Of a DNA stretch of 64,000 nt, positions 11,171-20,988 are shown piece by piece; within the stretch, counting starts at the first letter, position 1, and the number at the start of each line of letters is the position of its first letter. This DNA is from Prostheceraeus crozeri (lineage: Eukaryota; Platyhelminthes; Polycladida; Euryleptidae). Made by a program: the position numbers and the translations under genes. Below the pieces are notes generated by a model. That model worked only from the letters and a program-made list of their open reading frames with translations. It had not been told where the DNA came from and did not search any database. The DNA is taken from contig CAJQUW010007059.1 in the NCBI GenBank assembly GCA_907163375.1, positions 806,001 to 870,000 of the forward strand, in the 5' to 3' direction.

Positions 11171-13990
11171 GATAAAATGACATAGAAACAGAACTGAAAT
11201 AAGAAAATAGCCTATATTGAGTTGATGTAACAGTCTAATTGTAGATTTTCTACTGGAGCATTATTGCTGAATAATTTTGGCAATTGTGTGCTTCAAAACA
11301 ATAGATCGTTATTGGAAGAAAAGAAAGGTAGGATTGACAATAAGCCTTTACTGTCAGATGGATACAATGACGGCTATAAAATCTATATTATATAAAGCAA
11401 CATTATCATCAATTCTCCAACTGACTGTCCATAATAATGTGCAATATATATGCACATTTCTTCCCTGTATTGAAAGAAACGATCGAGTCATGGGATGCCG
11501 TCACTATTTGATTAAAAGCCTTCTTGGATTTCTTGTAAGATATTTTTTGAAGCGTTATTAGAACTTTTCATGAATAAATCAATTAACACAAGACTGCATG
11601 TAACAACCGTAACTCATAAATTGTTTTCACCTCACTTCATTTCATTAAATGCTGTGTATTTGTTACTGCATACATCCAGACAATGCAAGGATGTTATACC
11701 ACATATTCATTTCTATGTATATATGAATATAAAAGCTGTTGCAGAAAGCGTATAAGTAGACCAAGATATGAAAAATTCAAGTCAAATCTATAGGCCTATG
11801 TGTAGCCCAAGCTTAGAAGTCGTGAAGATAGCTTACAAGGTTCACCATCCAAAATTCATTACCCACCACTGTTCTACACCATAACATAACAATAATCCGT
11901 ATATGTTTCTACAATTCATTTGCTAAGTACCCTGAAATTTCTACATCAAATTTGTAGAATTTTATTCAAATATAGTAGTCTTAATAATGTACATTGTAAT
12001 ACGCAAATGATAAATCGATACTGAAAGTCGTGACGAATTTGTCGCCGGCACCACTACCAGACTTTAGTAGTTTTTTTTTTGGTCAGACAATGCTTAATAC
12101 TCCCACAAGCAGGTGGAGTTTCTTGTATAATGACAGTCAGGAAAATCAATTCTGTCCTAGCAAAATGAAGCTGAAATTGATGTCAACTGTATGCACAATA
12201 GTGCGCAGTAGCAATAGCAGAAAATATGTATGTATGAACTGTGCATATTAGCACATCACTAGTAATTTAATGACAGGCGATAATGAAAAAAGCAAGAACA
12301 AATCCAGCCTCGAAGAAGTCAGGTTTCTGTGTTCCGATCACGGTCGTGTCACGTGTGAGTGTCGGTAAAAGTGTCAGCTAAAAGTTGCGCCTCGTTCAAC
12401 TGCAGTGACACTTGTGGCAGCCACTTTTCAGAAAGTGTCAGGAGCCGTTTACACGTGCAATATTTTCACTGACACTCGGTTGCAGCAACTTTTAAAAATG
12501 TCAGCAATCTAGTGTCAGACGAGAGTGTCAGAAGCGTTTACACGTGCAATTTAAGTGGCAGCAATAAAGTTTCATGTGTAAACGCACCTTTAAGGCTGAA
12601 ATCAATTTCAGCTTCATTTTGCTAGGACAGAATTGATTTTCCTGACTGTCATTATACAAGAAACTCCACCTGCTTGTGGGAGTATTAAGTATTGTTTGAC
12701 CTGAAATTCTTCACCACAGACATGCGTGGGAATTTAATCGTCGACTTTGCAGTCGTGCATCGGTGCTAGGCCGCTTGACAACCGTTCAATAGATAAAAGC
12801 ATCAGCAGGTAGGACTCATCTTTATCGAGTAAAATGAATCATTGATTGATTGGCTGTTATGTTGACATCGACAGATTTATATACGTGTAGCATTCAGCAA
12901 AACATCTTGTGAAACGATGATAGCTGGTTCAACGATGAATGAGAATGAAATGACACAAACAAAATGTGAGTGGACAAGAGCATTAACCGATGAACTGATC
13001 GGTGAATGCGAACTGTATCCGTGTTTGTGGAACGTCCACAATTATGAATATCGCGACAGAATAAGGAAGGTCGAAGCATGGAAGAAGATTGACGGAAAAT
13101 TTAAAGTGGAAGTCAAAGAGGTTCAGCGAGAAATTCACAACCTCAGGACTCAGTTCCACAACGAACTCAAAAAGCAAAAAAAACTGGTAGTGGTGCCGGC
13201 GACAAATTCGTCACGAAATGGCCGTTTTACGAGGCGATAAAGTTTCTTCAATGCTCAAATGAAGGTCGCGAGTCAACTGATACATTGGTGACTTTCAGTA
13301 TCGATTTATCATTTGCGTATTACAATGTACATTATTAAGCCTACTATATTTGAATAAAATTCTACAAATTTGATGTAGAAATTTCAGGGTACTTAGCAAA
13401 TGAATTGTAGAAACATATACGGATTATTGTTATGTTATGGTGTAGAACAGTGGTGGGTAATGAATTTTGGATGGTGAACCTTGTAAGCTATCTTCACGAG
13501 GGTTCGCGGAACCATCTTCCTCAAAGCTTGGGCTACACATAGGCCTATAGATTTAACTTGAATTTTTCATATCTTGGTCTACTTATACGCTTTCTGCAAT
13601 AGCTTTTATATTCATATATACATAGAAATGAATATGTGGTATAACATCCTTGCATTGTCTGGATGTATGCAGTAACAAATACACAGCATTTAATGAAATG
13701 AAGTGAGGTGAAAACAATTTATGAGTTACGGTTGCTACATGCAGTCTTGTGTTAATTGATTTATTCATGAAAAGTTCTAATAACGTTTCAAAAAATATCT
13801 AACAGTAAAGGCTTATTGTCAATCCTACCTTTCTTTTCTTCCAAAAACGATCTATTGTTTTGAAGCACACAATTGCCAAAATTATTCAGCAATAATGCTC
13901 CAGTAGAAAATCTACAATTAGACTGTTACATCAACTCAATATAGGCTATTTTCTTATTTCAGTTCTGTTTCTATGTCATTTTATCGTTGC
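11171..13990. repeat. Second giant inverted repeat flanking a MADF ORF
   Basis: The left arm 11171-about 12065 returns inverted at about 13185-13990. For example, the block around TGGCAATTGTGTGCTTCAAAACA is repeated near 13860 in reverse complement, and GTCGCCGGCACCACTACCAG near 12040 is inverted near 13190. ORFs 11570-11755 and 13583-13768 (minus) are mirror images. The enclosed DNA carries the MADF ORF and further inverted blocks. Confidence 0.7.
12917..13240 (+). pseudogene. MADF-domain protein of a Harbinger-type element
   Basis: The 107-residue ORF has the MADF/Myb-SANT-like pattern: TDELIGECELYPCLW, then a Tyr-Arg-Asp stretch, EAWKKI, and LRTQFHNELKK. MADF domains are DNA-binding. PIF/Harbinger transposons typically carry a Myb/MADF-like second gene (established knowledge). 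The C-terminus is frayed relative to the better copy at 45281-45646, ending in an out-of-frame RNGRFTRR tail. The transposase scrap at 14513-14863 lies 1.3 kb downstream on the opposite strand, consistent with one decayed element. Confidence 0.55.
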
Positions 13991-14512
13991 AAATAGGGCC
14001 TATAGCAACTAAAGAAACATAAATGAATAATAATAGTTTTCAAAGGATCATAATTGGGTTCTCCATATTTTCAAAATACTGTATATAGATGATGCTGAGA
14101 GACAATTGTTAATAAAAATCAATAGAAAACAAATTAGATAGCGCAGCTGTTTTCTTTGTGCGAATAGTGAAGTATGGAATGAATAGCTTTCTTGTCAAAG
14201 TTAAAATTCATGTCAGACAAATTTATACTGCCACGAAACTTCACTATCGGGTGTCATGAAGAAATCTCGAAATTCCTCTCGTGTTGTTTTTGGAGAATCC
14301 GCAATATTGTTGCTGCAGCTTCTTTCAGTTGGCAGCATGTTTCCTTCAGGCATTCCCATCCAAATGGCTGTGCCATTTGGCACAGTGGTTGCGTACTTGG
14401 ACTAGTGATCTCATGTTCCAGATGTCGAACCCGGAAAGTGTCATTGGAAGTCGGCAGGAAGGGCATTCGGACTACAAAGCACCACAACGCTCCAAACAAA
14501 GTCTGACTTCAG

Positions 14513-14863
14513 TCAGCACCGTCCAAGGCCCCAGTAGGGGTAGAAAGTGACGTAAAAATCCGTAAAAAAAATTCCCATCATGCGCCAAGAACCGTCTTTA
14601 ATTGAACTATTTTCAAAGTTCTCAGTGTCAAATGAATCTTTTGGAGCATGCCTCTTCGCCGATTCTTTCTTCGTCATAAGATAGTTGTGCAGTACACAAG
14701 AAGCCAGTACGATCATATTCAACCATATTCGCCGTTCACGCTTTGTTTTCTTCGTCAAGATGTATGGAGTAACTGCTGCAGCTGTTCGCTTTCTCGATGA
14801 CATCGTGAAGAATAAGTGTCGACTAAAAGTGTCAAGTGTAAACGCTCCTGCAATCTCCAGCAA
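14513..14863 (-). pseudogene. Harbinger transposase, internally deleted
   Basis: The ORF joins an N-terminal stretch (MSSRKRTAAAVTPYILTKK) directly to a C-terminal Harbinger signature (IVLASCVLHNYL, then SIKDGSWRMMG). The DDE catalytic core that should separate them is missing, so it cannot be active. The copy at 46023-46454 has the same junction, which shows that the deletion predates amplification. An extra non-homologous stretch (about 14350-14580) is present here and absent from the second copy. Confidence 0.6.
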
Positions 14864-15340
14864 TTTTCTGACTCATCATAGATCGATAAAGTGTCAGTAG
14901 CAATTTTTCCTCGAGTGTCAGCAACTTTTTAGTGTCAAGTGTAAACGGCCTCTGCCATCTGATTGCAGGTGGCGGCAATAAAGTGTCACGTGTAAACGCG
15001 CCTTTACACATGAAACTTTATTGCTGCCACTTAAATTGCACGTGTAAACGCTTCTGACACTCTCGTCTGACACTAGATTGCTGACATTTTTAAAAGTTGC
15101 TGCAACCGAGTGTCAGTGAAAATATTGCACGTGTAAACGGCTCCTGACACTTTCTGAAAAGTGGCTGCCACAAGTGTCACTGCAGTTGAACGAGGCGCAA
15201 CTTTTAGCTGACACTTTTACCGACACTCACACGTGACACGACCGTGATCGGAACACAGAAACCTGACTTCTTCGAGGCTGGATTTGTTCTTGCTTTTTTC
15301 ATTATCGCCTGTCATTAAATTACTAGTGATGTGCTAATAT

Positions 15341-16715
15341 GCACAGTTCATACATACATATTTTCTGCTATTGCTACTGCGCACTATTGTGCATACAGTT
15401 GACATCAATTTCAGCTTCATTTTGCTAGGACAGAATTGATTTTCCTGACTGTCATTATACAAGAAACTCCACCTGCTTGTGGGAGTATTAAGCATTGTCT
15501 GACCTGAAATTCTTCACCACAGACATGCGTGGGAATTCAATCGTCGACTTTGGTTAATGATCATTTCCAAAAGAGCCAAAAATGATCCAAAAATCATAAA
15601 AGAGCCAAAAAAGCCACAGAGTTGAGCCGATTACCCAAAAAAAGTCAAACTTAAGCTCACCACACCAGTCGACATCCACACTATCAGTTTCATTACCATA
15701 TCTGTCGATGCCACTCCTCCACAGTAATTCAAACAAGGTGAGATCTGTGAATATTGTTTGAATTTTCATATTTATTTATTTACTCGACCTTGTTAATTTT
15801 CGTGTATTCGTTTCTGTCCGTCCGATTTGGGGACAGGAACAAGGAATGATGTCTGTAAAACTACTTTCTGCAGGATTTGAGTGTCCATCAACTCTAATGT
15901 CTATGCATATGATACAAAATTCTATGAAGTCAGCAATTTGGAGATTTTGGCTGTTCTACTTTCATATTTTCGGAGGGCGAACCCATATGGGAAAACCGAA
16001 GTATGAGTAGGTTTCTTATCCTGTTCAAATACGTTCTTTATTTTTCATGTCATGGTTGATGGACGTTATAAAAAGCATGTATGTCTCACAGATTCGGATT
16101 ATTTCAGATGCTTTGCTAAATACTGATATAAATGCTTATTCTTGGTCTACAGAGTTTGCAGGAAAAGTATGGATTGATGCTTTACTGCTGAGCCTAATGT
16201 GGTGAGAAGAGAAAGCTTAGCTTTCATGTCATTAGTGGAAAAGCAATTCTACGATAGCCAGAAAATGATGTGAAATCAGTAGCAAATGCGTTGTGAATGC
16301 TAAGTAATAGGCTAACTGCTGTGTAGGCCCAGTAAGCTAATAAGCTAATAAAGAATCAAGTTGCCCACTCTAGTGTGTCACTGGCGATCATAAATTATCC
16401 GAAGTAAAATCTACAAAAAGAGGTCCATTAGAAAGCAATTTTCTTCATCTAAACATTCTATAGAGCAGAGGTTCCAAAACTCCGAACCACGGTCCGGATC
16501 CGGACCACGGCATTATCTTCACGGACTACAATGATCCCGAGATGTACACGCTACTCATTGTAGTTTATTTCGTTATTAATCAGGCTTAATCTGTCCTTTT
16601 GAGTCACTGACCACATTTGAACTAGACTTGTGAAGTATATTTCTGTGAAAGCAAAGACAGTGTGTCGCATCTTTACTTTCATGATGAATTTTTTTTTGAA
16701 GAATATTTCATAGCT
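15341..16715. other. Intergenic with transposon fragments
   Basis: From 15551 the sequence GGTTAATGATCATTTCC and repeated AAAAGAGCC words match, inverted, the foldback repeat ending at 45110. A hAT-like terminus (CAGAGGTTCCAAAACTCC) begins near 16462. No gene is supported. Confidence 0.4.
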
Positions 16716-16721
16716 TCTCTT
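16716..16721. repeat. Left target-site duplication of Polinton A (TCTCTT)
   Basis: TCTCTT directly precedes the element's terminal AGTAGTAAGC and is repeated exactly at 39390-39395. Six-base duplications are typical of Polinton integrases. Confidence 0.9.
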
Positions 16722-17913
16722 AGTAGTAAGCAAGTGACAAACACTCGACCGGCGCCCCCCCCCTCTGGAACGGCAGAGTGTCGTGGTCGGCCGCCGTGGT
16801 GCTTCGGGTCTGAGTCCCCCCCCCCCTGTGGAACGACAGAGTCTGTCGTGGTGTGCCGGCCAGGTGGGTTCACAACATGTTCGCTGACTCCCCCCCCCCT
16901 CTGCAACGACAGAGTGTGAGACTCGGATGTGTTGGTCTCGTATGGGTTGACGTGACCGACCGCCTAGGTTGACGTGGGCGACCGCCTAGGTTGACGTGGG
17001 CGACCGTCTAGGTTGACGTGGGCGACCGTCTAGGTTGTCGTGGATGGTGAAATGGCTGCCAGATTCGGATTCAGCGTAAAATTCTGCATCGGTAGGGTGA
17101 GTTTCAAGGCAATTGGCGAGAAAAAATTTTTCTTCAAAATTTTAACAGAGTTAGAATTTGGGACGTTTTGGTGTGTAGCGCCCGAACGAAGCATCGGATG
17201 AGAAAACGGAGGCCAGATTCGGAATCTACGTGAAATTTTGGGTTAGGAAGGATGTTTCCAGCGAAATCGGAGAGAAAAAATTTTCGGCTGACGTCCCCCC
17301 CCCCTCTGGACAGCTTGCTTCGATTTTGGCTTCCAGTGGACGGATTTTGTCGTGCGATAGCTCGTTTGAAAGCTAAGAGTGAGACAAATTCAGTGAAAGA
17401 ATCGGCTTGTTCCTATCTGTCTTCGTTTAGATGTGAGACGCCATTTAAGATTTTGGGACATTGGTGAAAAACGACAGAGTTAGAATTTGGGACGTTTTGG
17501 GCTGTAGCTTCAAAACGAAGCATCGGATTGGAAAACGGATTTCAGATTTGGAATCAGCGTGAAATTCTTTATCTGTATAGTGAGTTTCAAGTCAATCGGA
17601 GAGAAAAAATTTTCAACATTTTTCGAAAAAACGACAGAGTTAGAATTTGGGATGTTTTGGTGTGTAGCGCCCAAACGAAGCATCGGATGAGAAAACGGAG
17701 GCCAGATTCGGAATCTACGTGAAATTTTGGGTTAGGAAGGATGTTTCCAGCGAAATCGGAGAGAAAAAATTTTCGGCTGACGTCCCCCCCCCCTCTGGAC
17801 AGCTTGCTTCGATTTTGGCTTCCAGTGGACGGATTTTGTCGTGCGATAGCTCGTTTGAAAGCTAAGAGTGAGACAAATTCAGTGAAACAATCGGCTTGTT
17901 CCTATCTGTCTTC
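16722..17913. repeat. Left terminal inverted repeat of Polinton A
   Basis: Matches 38199-39389 in reverse complement apart from homopolymer lengths. It holds three C-tract blocks followed by CTCTGGAACGGCAGAG-like inverted motifs (16755, 16816, 16890), a GC-rich tandem array and nearly two copies of a 489-bp unit. The small ORFs inside are repeat artefacts. Confidence 0.92.
16946..17040. repeat. 22-bp GC-rich tandem repeats in the TIR
   Basis: About four and a half units of GGTTGACGTGGGCGACCG plus CTA or TCTA, mirrored at about 39062-39170. Position close to the terminus suggests a binding or replication role, which is inference. Confidence 0.75.
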
Positions 17914-18040
17914 GTTTAGATGTGAGACGCCATTTAAGATTTTGGGACATTGGCGAAAAACGACAGAGTTAGAATTTGGGACGTTTTGGGCTCTAGCTTC
18001 AAAACGAAGCATCGGATTGGAAAACAGAGACCAGATTTGG
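17252..18040. repeat. 489-bp direct repeat within the left TIR
   Basis: The sequence from 17252 (GGATGTTTCCAGCG) recurs at 17741 and stays similar to about 18040. The second copy extends past the TIR boundary at 17913. The right TIR carries the same pair. Confidence 0.8.
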
Positions 18041-18060
18041 AATCAGCTTGATGTTATTGT

Positions 18061-18108
18061 CCAATGAGGATCATCATCCAATGAGAATCAAGCATTTCTT
18101 TATAAATA
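18061..18108 (+). promoter_or_regulatory. CCAAT boxes and TATA box of the rightward cluster
   Basis: CCAAT occurs at 18061-18065 and 18078-18082, followed 19 bp later by TATAAATA at 18101-18108. Transcription would start around 18130, giving a leader exon that ends at the ATG at 18207-18209. The mirror-image gene for PolB has the same CCAAT-to-TATA spacing at 34580-34533. Confidence 0.7.
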
Positions 18109-18206
18109 GCGAGCCTTCCACAGTGAGAATCATTCCATCGTTGAATCACACGAGTGACGGACGCACATTTTCTCTCTCTAGTTCCCTGTTCTATTACCCA
18201 ACTAAA

Positions 18207-18982
18207 ATGGTAAGTCGCTACTTCCCTCCCTCTCCTCCCTTGAACGTAAACTTAATACAATCTTTTTTCATTTTCAGGCATCTACTCCATCTGCTGCACT
18301 AGTAGGACAAAATGGCGGTCAAACGTTACAAGGTTCGCTACGGTCAGATCATCTACAACTGAGGCCAGTGGAAGAAACATCCAAGGTACATAATCCTACA
18401 CCGCTACAGCGTAAATTTAAACAAGCCTTGCGTTATGATGATCATAGCGTAGTACTCCAAACGGGAATGCTCCCTTCCACGGATGTCAAGATAATGCACA
18501 ATCAGTATGGGGACTACATACTGATCCCCGTGAGTACGTACATTCGCCACCAACTTGATATTATTGAGGAGTACGTGACATTAAATATGGACATTCCTAC
18601 TCCTCTTGCTCAAGAGTGGAAGGCGAGAGATGACAAGGATACTCCCTATAGAAAGATTTGGGATGGTAATCACATTTGCCTACCGGTATCACATTGGTGT
18701 ACTTACTATAAGAAGGATGGAGATCATTCAATACCCATCAGATGTGATGAGCTCGGAGAAGGTACTTGGGATATCCTTTTTAAAGTGAATGGGCTATATT
18801 ATGGTCGACACAAGGATAATAAAATAGCCTCTCTCTCCATGCATATGGAATCCATTTTATATATTCCGAAACCACCCAACGTGGACGACATAATTGATCA
18901 AATCCTTAACAGCAGTGGTACGAAGCGCAAGTCGGAGAAGAATGCTACATCAAAACGCAAATCAAAGAAGGAGAATTACTAG
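18207..18982 (+). CDS. Spliced unknown protein, first gene of the cluster
   Basis: The ATG at 18207-18209 is the last codon of exon 1. An intron with GTAAGT (18210) and a T-rich tract ending TTTTCAG (18277) is 68 nt long, and exon 2 begins GCATCT at 18278, in frame with the long ORF. The product is 235 residues and starts MASTPS. The middle is rich in Tyr, Trp, His and Asp. The C-terminus is a Lys/Arg/Ser-rich tail resembling a nuclear localisation signal. I do not recognise the fold. Without splicing, the ORF has no upstream ATG in frame and would have to start at a GTG near 18368, which supports the intron. It is the most promoter-proximal gene, so it may act early. Confidence 0.75.
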
Positions 18983-19016
18983 TCCTTTCCTAACTCTACC
19001 CTATGACAATTCGCTT

Positions 19017-19142
19017 ATGTGCTTTGAGTGTCGTAGACGTGGTCTTATTAGATACATTTTACTTCTTCGTTGCCATCATATCATTTGTGTATTTTGTCGT
19101 GAAAAGCATCGATGTAATTCTTCATTTTGTAATATGTTATAG
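19017..19142 (+). CDS. Mini RING-type zinc-finger protein
   Basis: A 41-residue ORF starts at ATG 19017 and is almost entirely a Cys/His module: CFEC, a 12-residue spacer, CHHIIC, VFC, then C-x4-C. The spacing C-x2-C...C-x-H-x2-C-x2-C...C-x4-C approximates a RING finger, the zinc-binding fold of many E3 ubiquitin ligases. The frame is open upstream to 18894 but overlaps the previous gene there, so the internal ATG is preferred. It lies between the spliced gene and the exonuclease-like gene, with a second RING-like gene 1.1 kb downstream. It could instead be an exon of a larger spliced product. Function is inferred from pattern only. Confidence 0.45.
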   Translation: MCFECRRRGLIRYILLLRCHHIICVFCREKHRCNSSFCNML

Positions 19143-19194
19143 AACGCTTCCTTAGATGTGTAAATTTCCGTTTTAGGCTTCTATCATCATTTTT

Positions 19195-19725
19195 ATGGAT
19201 TGTGAGGGTGAACCTGTACAGGAGCTCAGTGCTATTGCTATGAACAATTGGACATATCAGATTGTTAGTGTCTATCATCAACATGCCAACTGTGATCCCA
19301 ATGTTGATCAATGGGCGAGAAAACACATTCATGGACTTAATCTGAAATATTTGCAAGACTATGGCTTTTCTTGTGAGAGTGCTCTTCTTATTGACTTTAA
19401 ACGATGGTTAGCTGCTTTCAATGTTATACGCATCTTTTGTAATAATCCTGGTAAGGAGAGGAAAGTATTTCCCAATCTAATCATTGATGATATTTTGCTC
19501 CCGCCTTGGGATAGTAGAGTGAATCAACATTATCATGAAGTCACGAAACGTTTTAAGGATTTGTGTGTTCCTATTTTGTCTGTTCGTTGTAGTAGCTACG
19601 TTCATAACCAATGCTTCTTTCCTCCTTACCTCAACACTGCCAAAGTCCTGTATGGTTATCATTGCTCGCTGTATGATAGTTATCAGCTGTATCTATTTTA
19701 TCTCTTTCAAACCATTGATTTATAA
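19195..19725 (+). CDS. DEDD (DnaQ-like) 3'-5' exonuclease-like protein
   Basis: The 176-residue ORF opens with MDCEGEPVQELSAI, the first DxE metal-binding motif of DEDD exonucleases, preceded in frame by hydrophobic residues (IIIF) that would form the first beta strand. Later acidic and His residues (IIDDI near residue 100, HYHEV near 112) could supply further motifs, but I cannot place all four confidently. An excellent splice acceptor, TTCCGTTTTAG, ends at 19176. Joining it to the ATG-ending leader exon (18209) gives Met-Ala-Ser-Ile in the same frame and restores the strand before DCEG, so the true protein may be 183 residues. A proofreading-like or RNA-degrading nuclease is plausible. Confidence 0.5.
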   Translation: MDCEGEPVQELSAIAMNNWTYQIVSVYHQHANCDPNVDQWARKHIHGLNLKYLQDYGFSCESALLIDFKRWLAAFNVIRIFCNNPGKERKVFPNLIIDDILLPPWDSRVNQHYHEVTKRFKDLCVPILSVRCSSYVHNQCFFPPYLNTAKVLYGYHCSLYDSYQLYLFYLFQTIDL

Positions 19726-19812
19726 TGCATGCTTGTTACCGTTATTCAATAAATGTTACTATGAGAAGAGTTGTTGTTTTCATGCAATGGATGGGTTAGT
19801 TAAAGGGCGATC

Positions 19813-20223
19813 ATGTCTTTCTCAAACGACTGCGGAACATTACGTTTTCATAGGCAAAGTTTAAAAGGAGCTGTTCAAGATTATGTGATAAATTTTCATA
19901 AAGATGAGACCGACATCGAAGCAGTGGTAGATGATGCTAGCACTCTATTTCTAGAGTTAATGAATACATTCTCTGATAGCATTGTCATGGCGCGATTAGT
20001 TGCGAAAATTAAGTTTAGTCATTTTGGAAAGGAAGAGGTGGAAAGTCGCTCTTTCCATTTTGCTTCTTATTCAATGGAAGTGGTAGATCACCCCGAAGAA
20101 TTTTTTAAAAGACATATGATAAAAATTGCTGAACGTCTTAACGCATTTAACCATCATGGTAGCAGTCTAGTGATTGAAGCGATTTCAGATATTCACATTC
20201 AACTTTCCATAAAGAAAAATTGA
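19813..20223 (+). CDS. Stand-alone paralogue of the PolB N-terminal module
   Basis: This 136-residue protein aligns along most of its length with residues about 113-238 of the element's own DNA polymerase ORF. Shared landmarks are a conserved Lys-Ile-Lys-Phe/Tyr strand, FHF/EFHI followed by a Ser-rich turn, EVVD, an FN-x3-(D/S)-SG/SSL stretch and a final IHIQLS / MIKISL strand. The match is visible by eye despite low identity. The module precedes the Cys/His papain-like segment and exonuclease domain in Polinton polymerases; its role is unknown to me. A separate copy could compete with or partner the polymerase, or act as a small DNA-binding or priming cofactor (inference). It ends 2 nt before the next ATG. 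Confidence 0.6.
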   Translation: MSFSNDCGTLRFHRQSLKGAVQDYVINFHKDETDIEAVVDDASTLFLELMNTFSDSIVMARLVAKIKFSHFGKEEVESRSFHFASYSMEVVDHPEEFFKRHMIKIAERLNAFNHHGSSLVIEAISDIHIQLSIKKN

Positions 20224-20225
20224 AA

Positions 20226-20549
20226 ATGCAGTGGTACTTGATTGTAGCACAACTGGTTTTCGAGCTATGTCTGCTCACTCTCGAAGTATATTCCTTCTGT
20301 ACATGCGTCTATTATTTAGAAAAGGCTAGCAAATTCATATCTTCAAAAAGACTTGCTATAGACATCAGTAACGGTGAAACTATGTGTTGCGATGTATGTA
20401 AGCGAAAGGATGGAAATGAAAAGCGCATCTTCAAGAGATGTAAGCATGCTTTTTGTCAACGCTGTTTCATACGTAATTGCATTCAACTTTGCCAATGTAA
20501 CCACTGTGACATTGCTCATTTCGATTGTCACTTATGTCGCAATAGTTAG
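20226..20549 (+). CDS. Membrane-anchored RING-finger-like protein
   Basis: The 107-residue protein starts at ATG 20226, two bases after the previous stop. Residues about 4-32 are strongly hydrophobic, consistent with a signal anchor. The C-terminal half is Cys-rich: CDVC, 13 residues, CKHAFCQRC, then CQCNHC and CHLC. The order C-x2-C, C-x-H-x2-C-x2-C, C-x2-C matches a RING-HC finger with an extra Cys pair. RING proteins usually recruit E2 enzymes to ubiquitinate targets. A membrane-tethered viral RING could modify host surface or trafficking proteins, by analogy to other large DNA viruses. That function is inference; the zinc-finger pattern is seen. Confidence 0.55.
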   Translation: MQWYLIVAQLVFELCLLTLEVYSFCTCVYYLEKASKFISSKRLAIDISNGETMCCDVCKRKDGNEKRIFKRCKHAFCQRCFIRNCIQLCQCNHCDIAHFDCHLCRNS

Positions 20550-20600
20550 TACCTATGCAAATGTGGTAAAGATAGGTTTTAGCAAAGACTAACACGGAAA

Positions 20601-20957
20601 ATGGCGAAACGTAAAATGACGAAACGTAAAAGTCAAAAGTTTTCTTCAGCCATTCAAGCTCTCCGACGAATGAAAGCAAATCAGCGATACAATGCTATAC
20701 GACATGCTAACGATAAATTCATTTGTGAAATTATTTCTCATGTGAGGAAGTTGAGGACGAAGAAATTAGCACCAAAACAACGAAAGTTACTTAAGCGATA
20801 TGCTACGAAATTGCGTTTCATCTCCAATCCTAAAGTCGCCCTTCAAAGAAAGAGGAAAACTCTAACACAAAAGGGCGGTTTCCTTTCAGCAATACTTCCA
20901 ATGATAGCTCCTGCCGTGGGCAACCTATTGGGAAATATCTTTGGCTCTAAGCGTTAA
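20601..20957 (+). CDS. Basic small virion-like protein with hydrophobic tail
   Basis: The 118-residue protein has a highly basic N-terminal two thirds (Lys/Arg about one third of residues) and then a Gly-Gly step (QKGGFLSAI) leading into a hydrophobic, possibly amphipathic C-terminal helix of about 24 residues. Small basic proteins with this GGFL hydrophobic tail recur in Polinton and adintovirus-like elements next to the ATPase. The layout resembles adenovirus precursor proteins whose amphipathic segment disrupts membranes (analogy). The Gly-Gly could be a cleavage site for the protease at 25340. It overlaps the longest possible ATPase start by 17 nt. Confidence 0.6.
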   Translation: MAKRKMTKRKSQKFSSAIQALRRMKANQRYNAIRHANDKFICEIISHVRKLRTKKLAPKQRKLLKRYATKLRFISNPKVALQRKRKTLTQKGGFLSAILPMIAPAVGNLLGNIFGSKR

Positions 20958-20988
20958 TTATGCAAATGTTGAGTCTCAAAGTAATAAA

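Larger units (their letters stand above)
12250..15340. repeat. Outer inverted repeat of the Harbinger-like composite
   Basis: The block 12250-12590 is repeated in reverse complement at 15003-15340. Both contain many copies of the words GTGTCAG and TTACACGTG. A neighbouring block (12600-12735, ATCAATTTCAGC onward) recurs directly at 15403-15555 and inverted at 12085-12200. The interleaving indicates several rounds of inverted duplication around one transposon. Confidence 0.6.

Noticed and set aside
16662-16919. ORFs on both strands with Pro/Gly-rich products
   Set aside because: They translate the C/G-tract blocks of the Polinton TIR and recur mirrored at the right TIR.
18606-18788. 60-codon plus ORF inside the first Polinton gene
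   Set aside because: Alternative-frame shadow of the spliced 235-residue protein.
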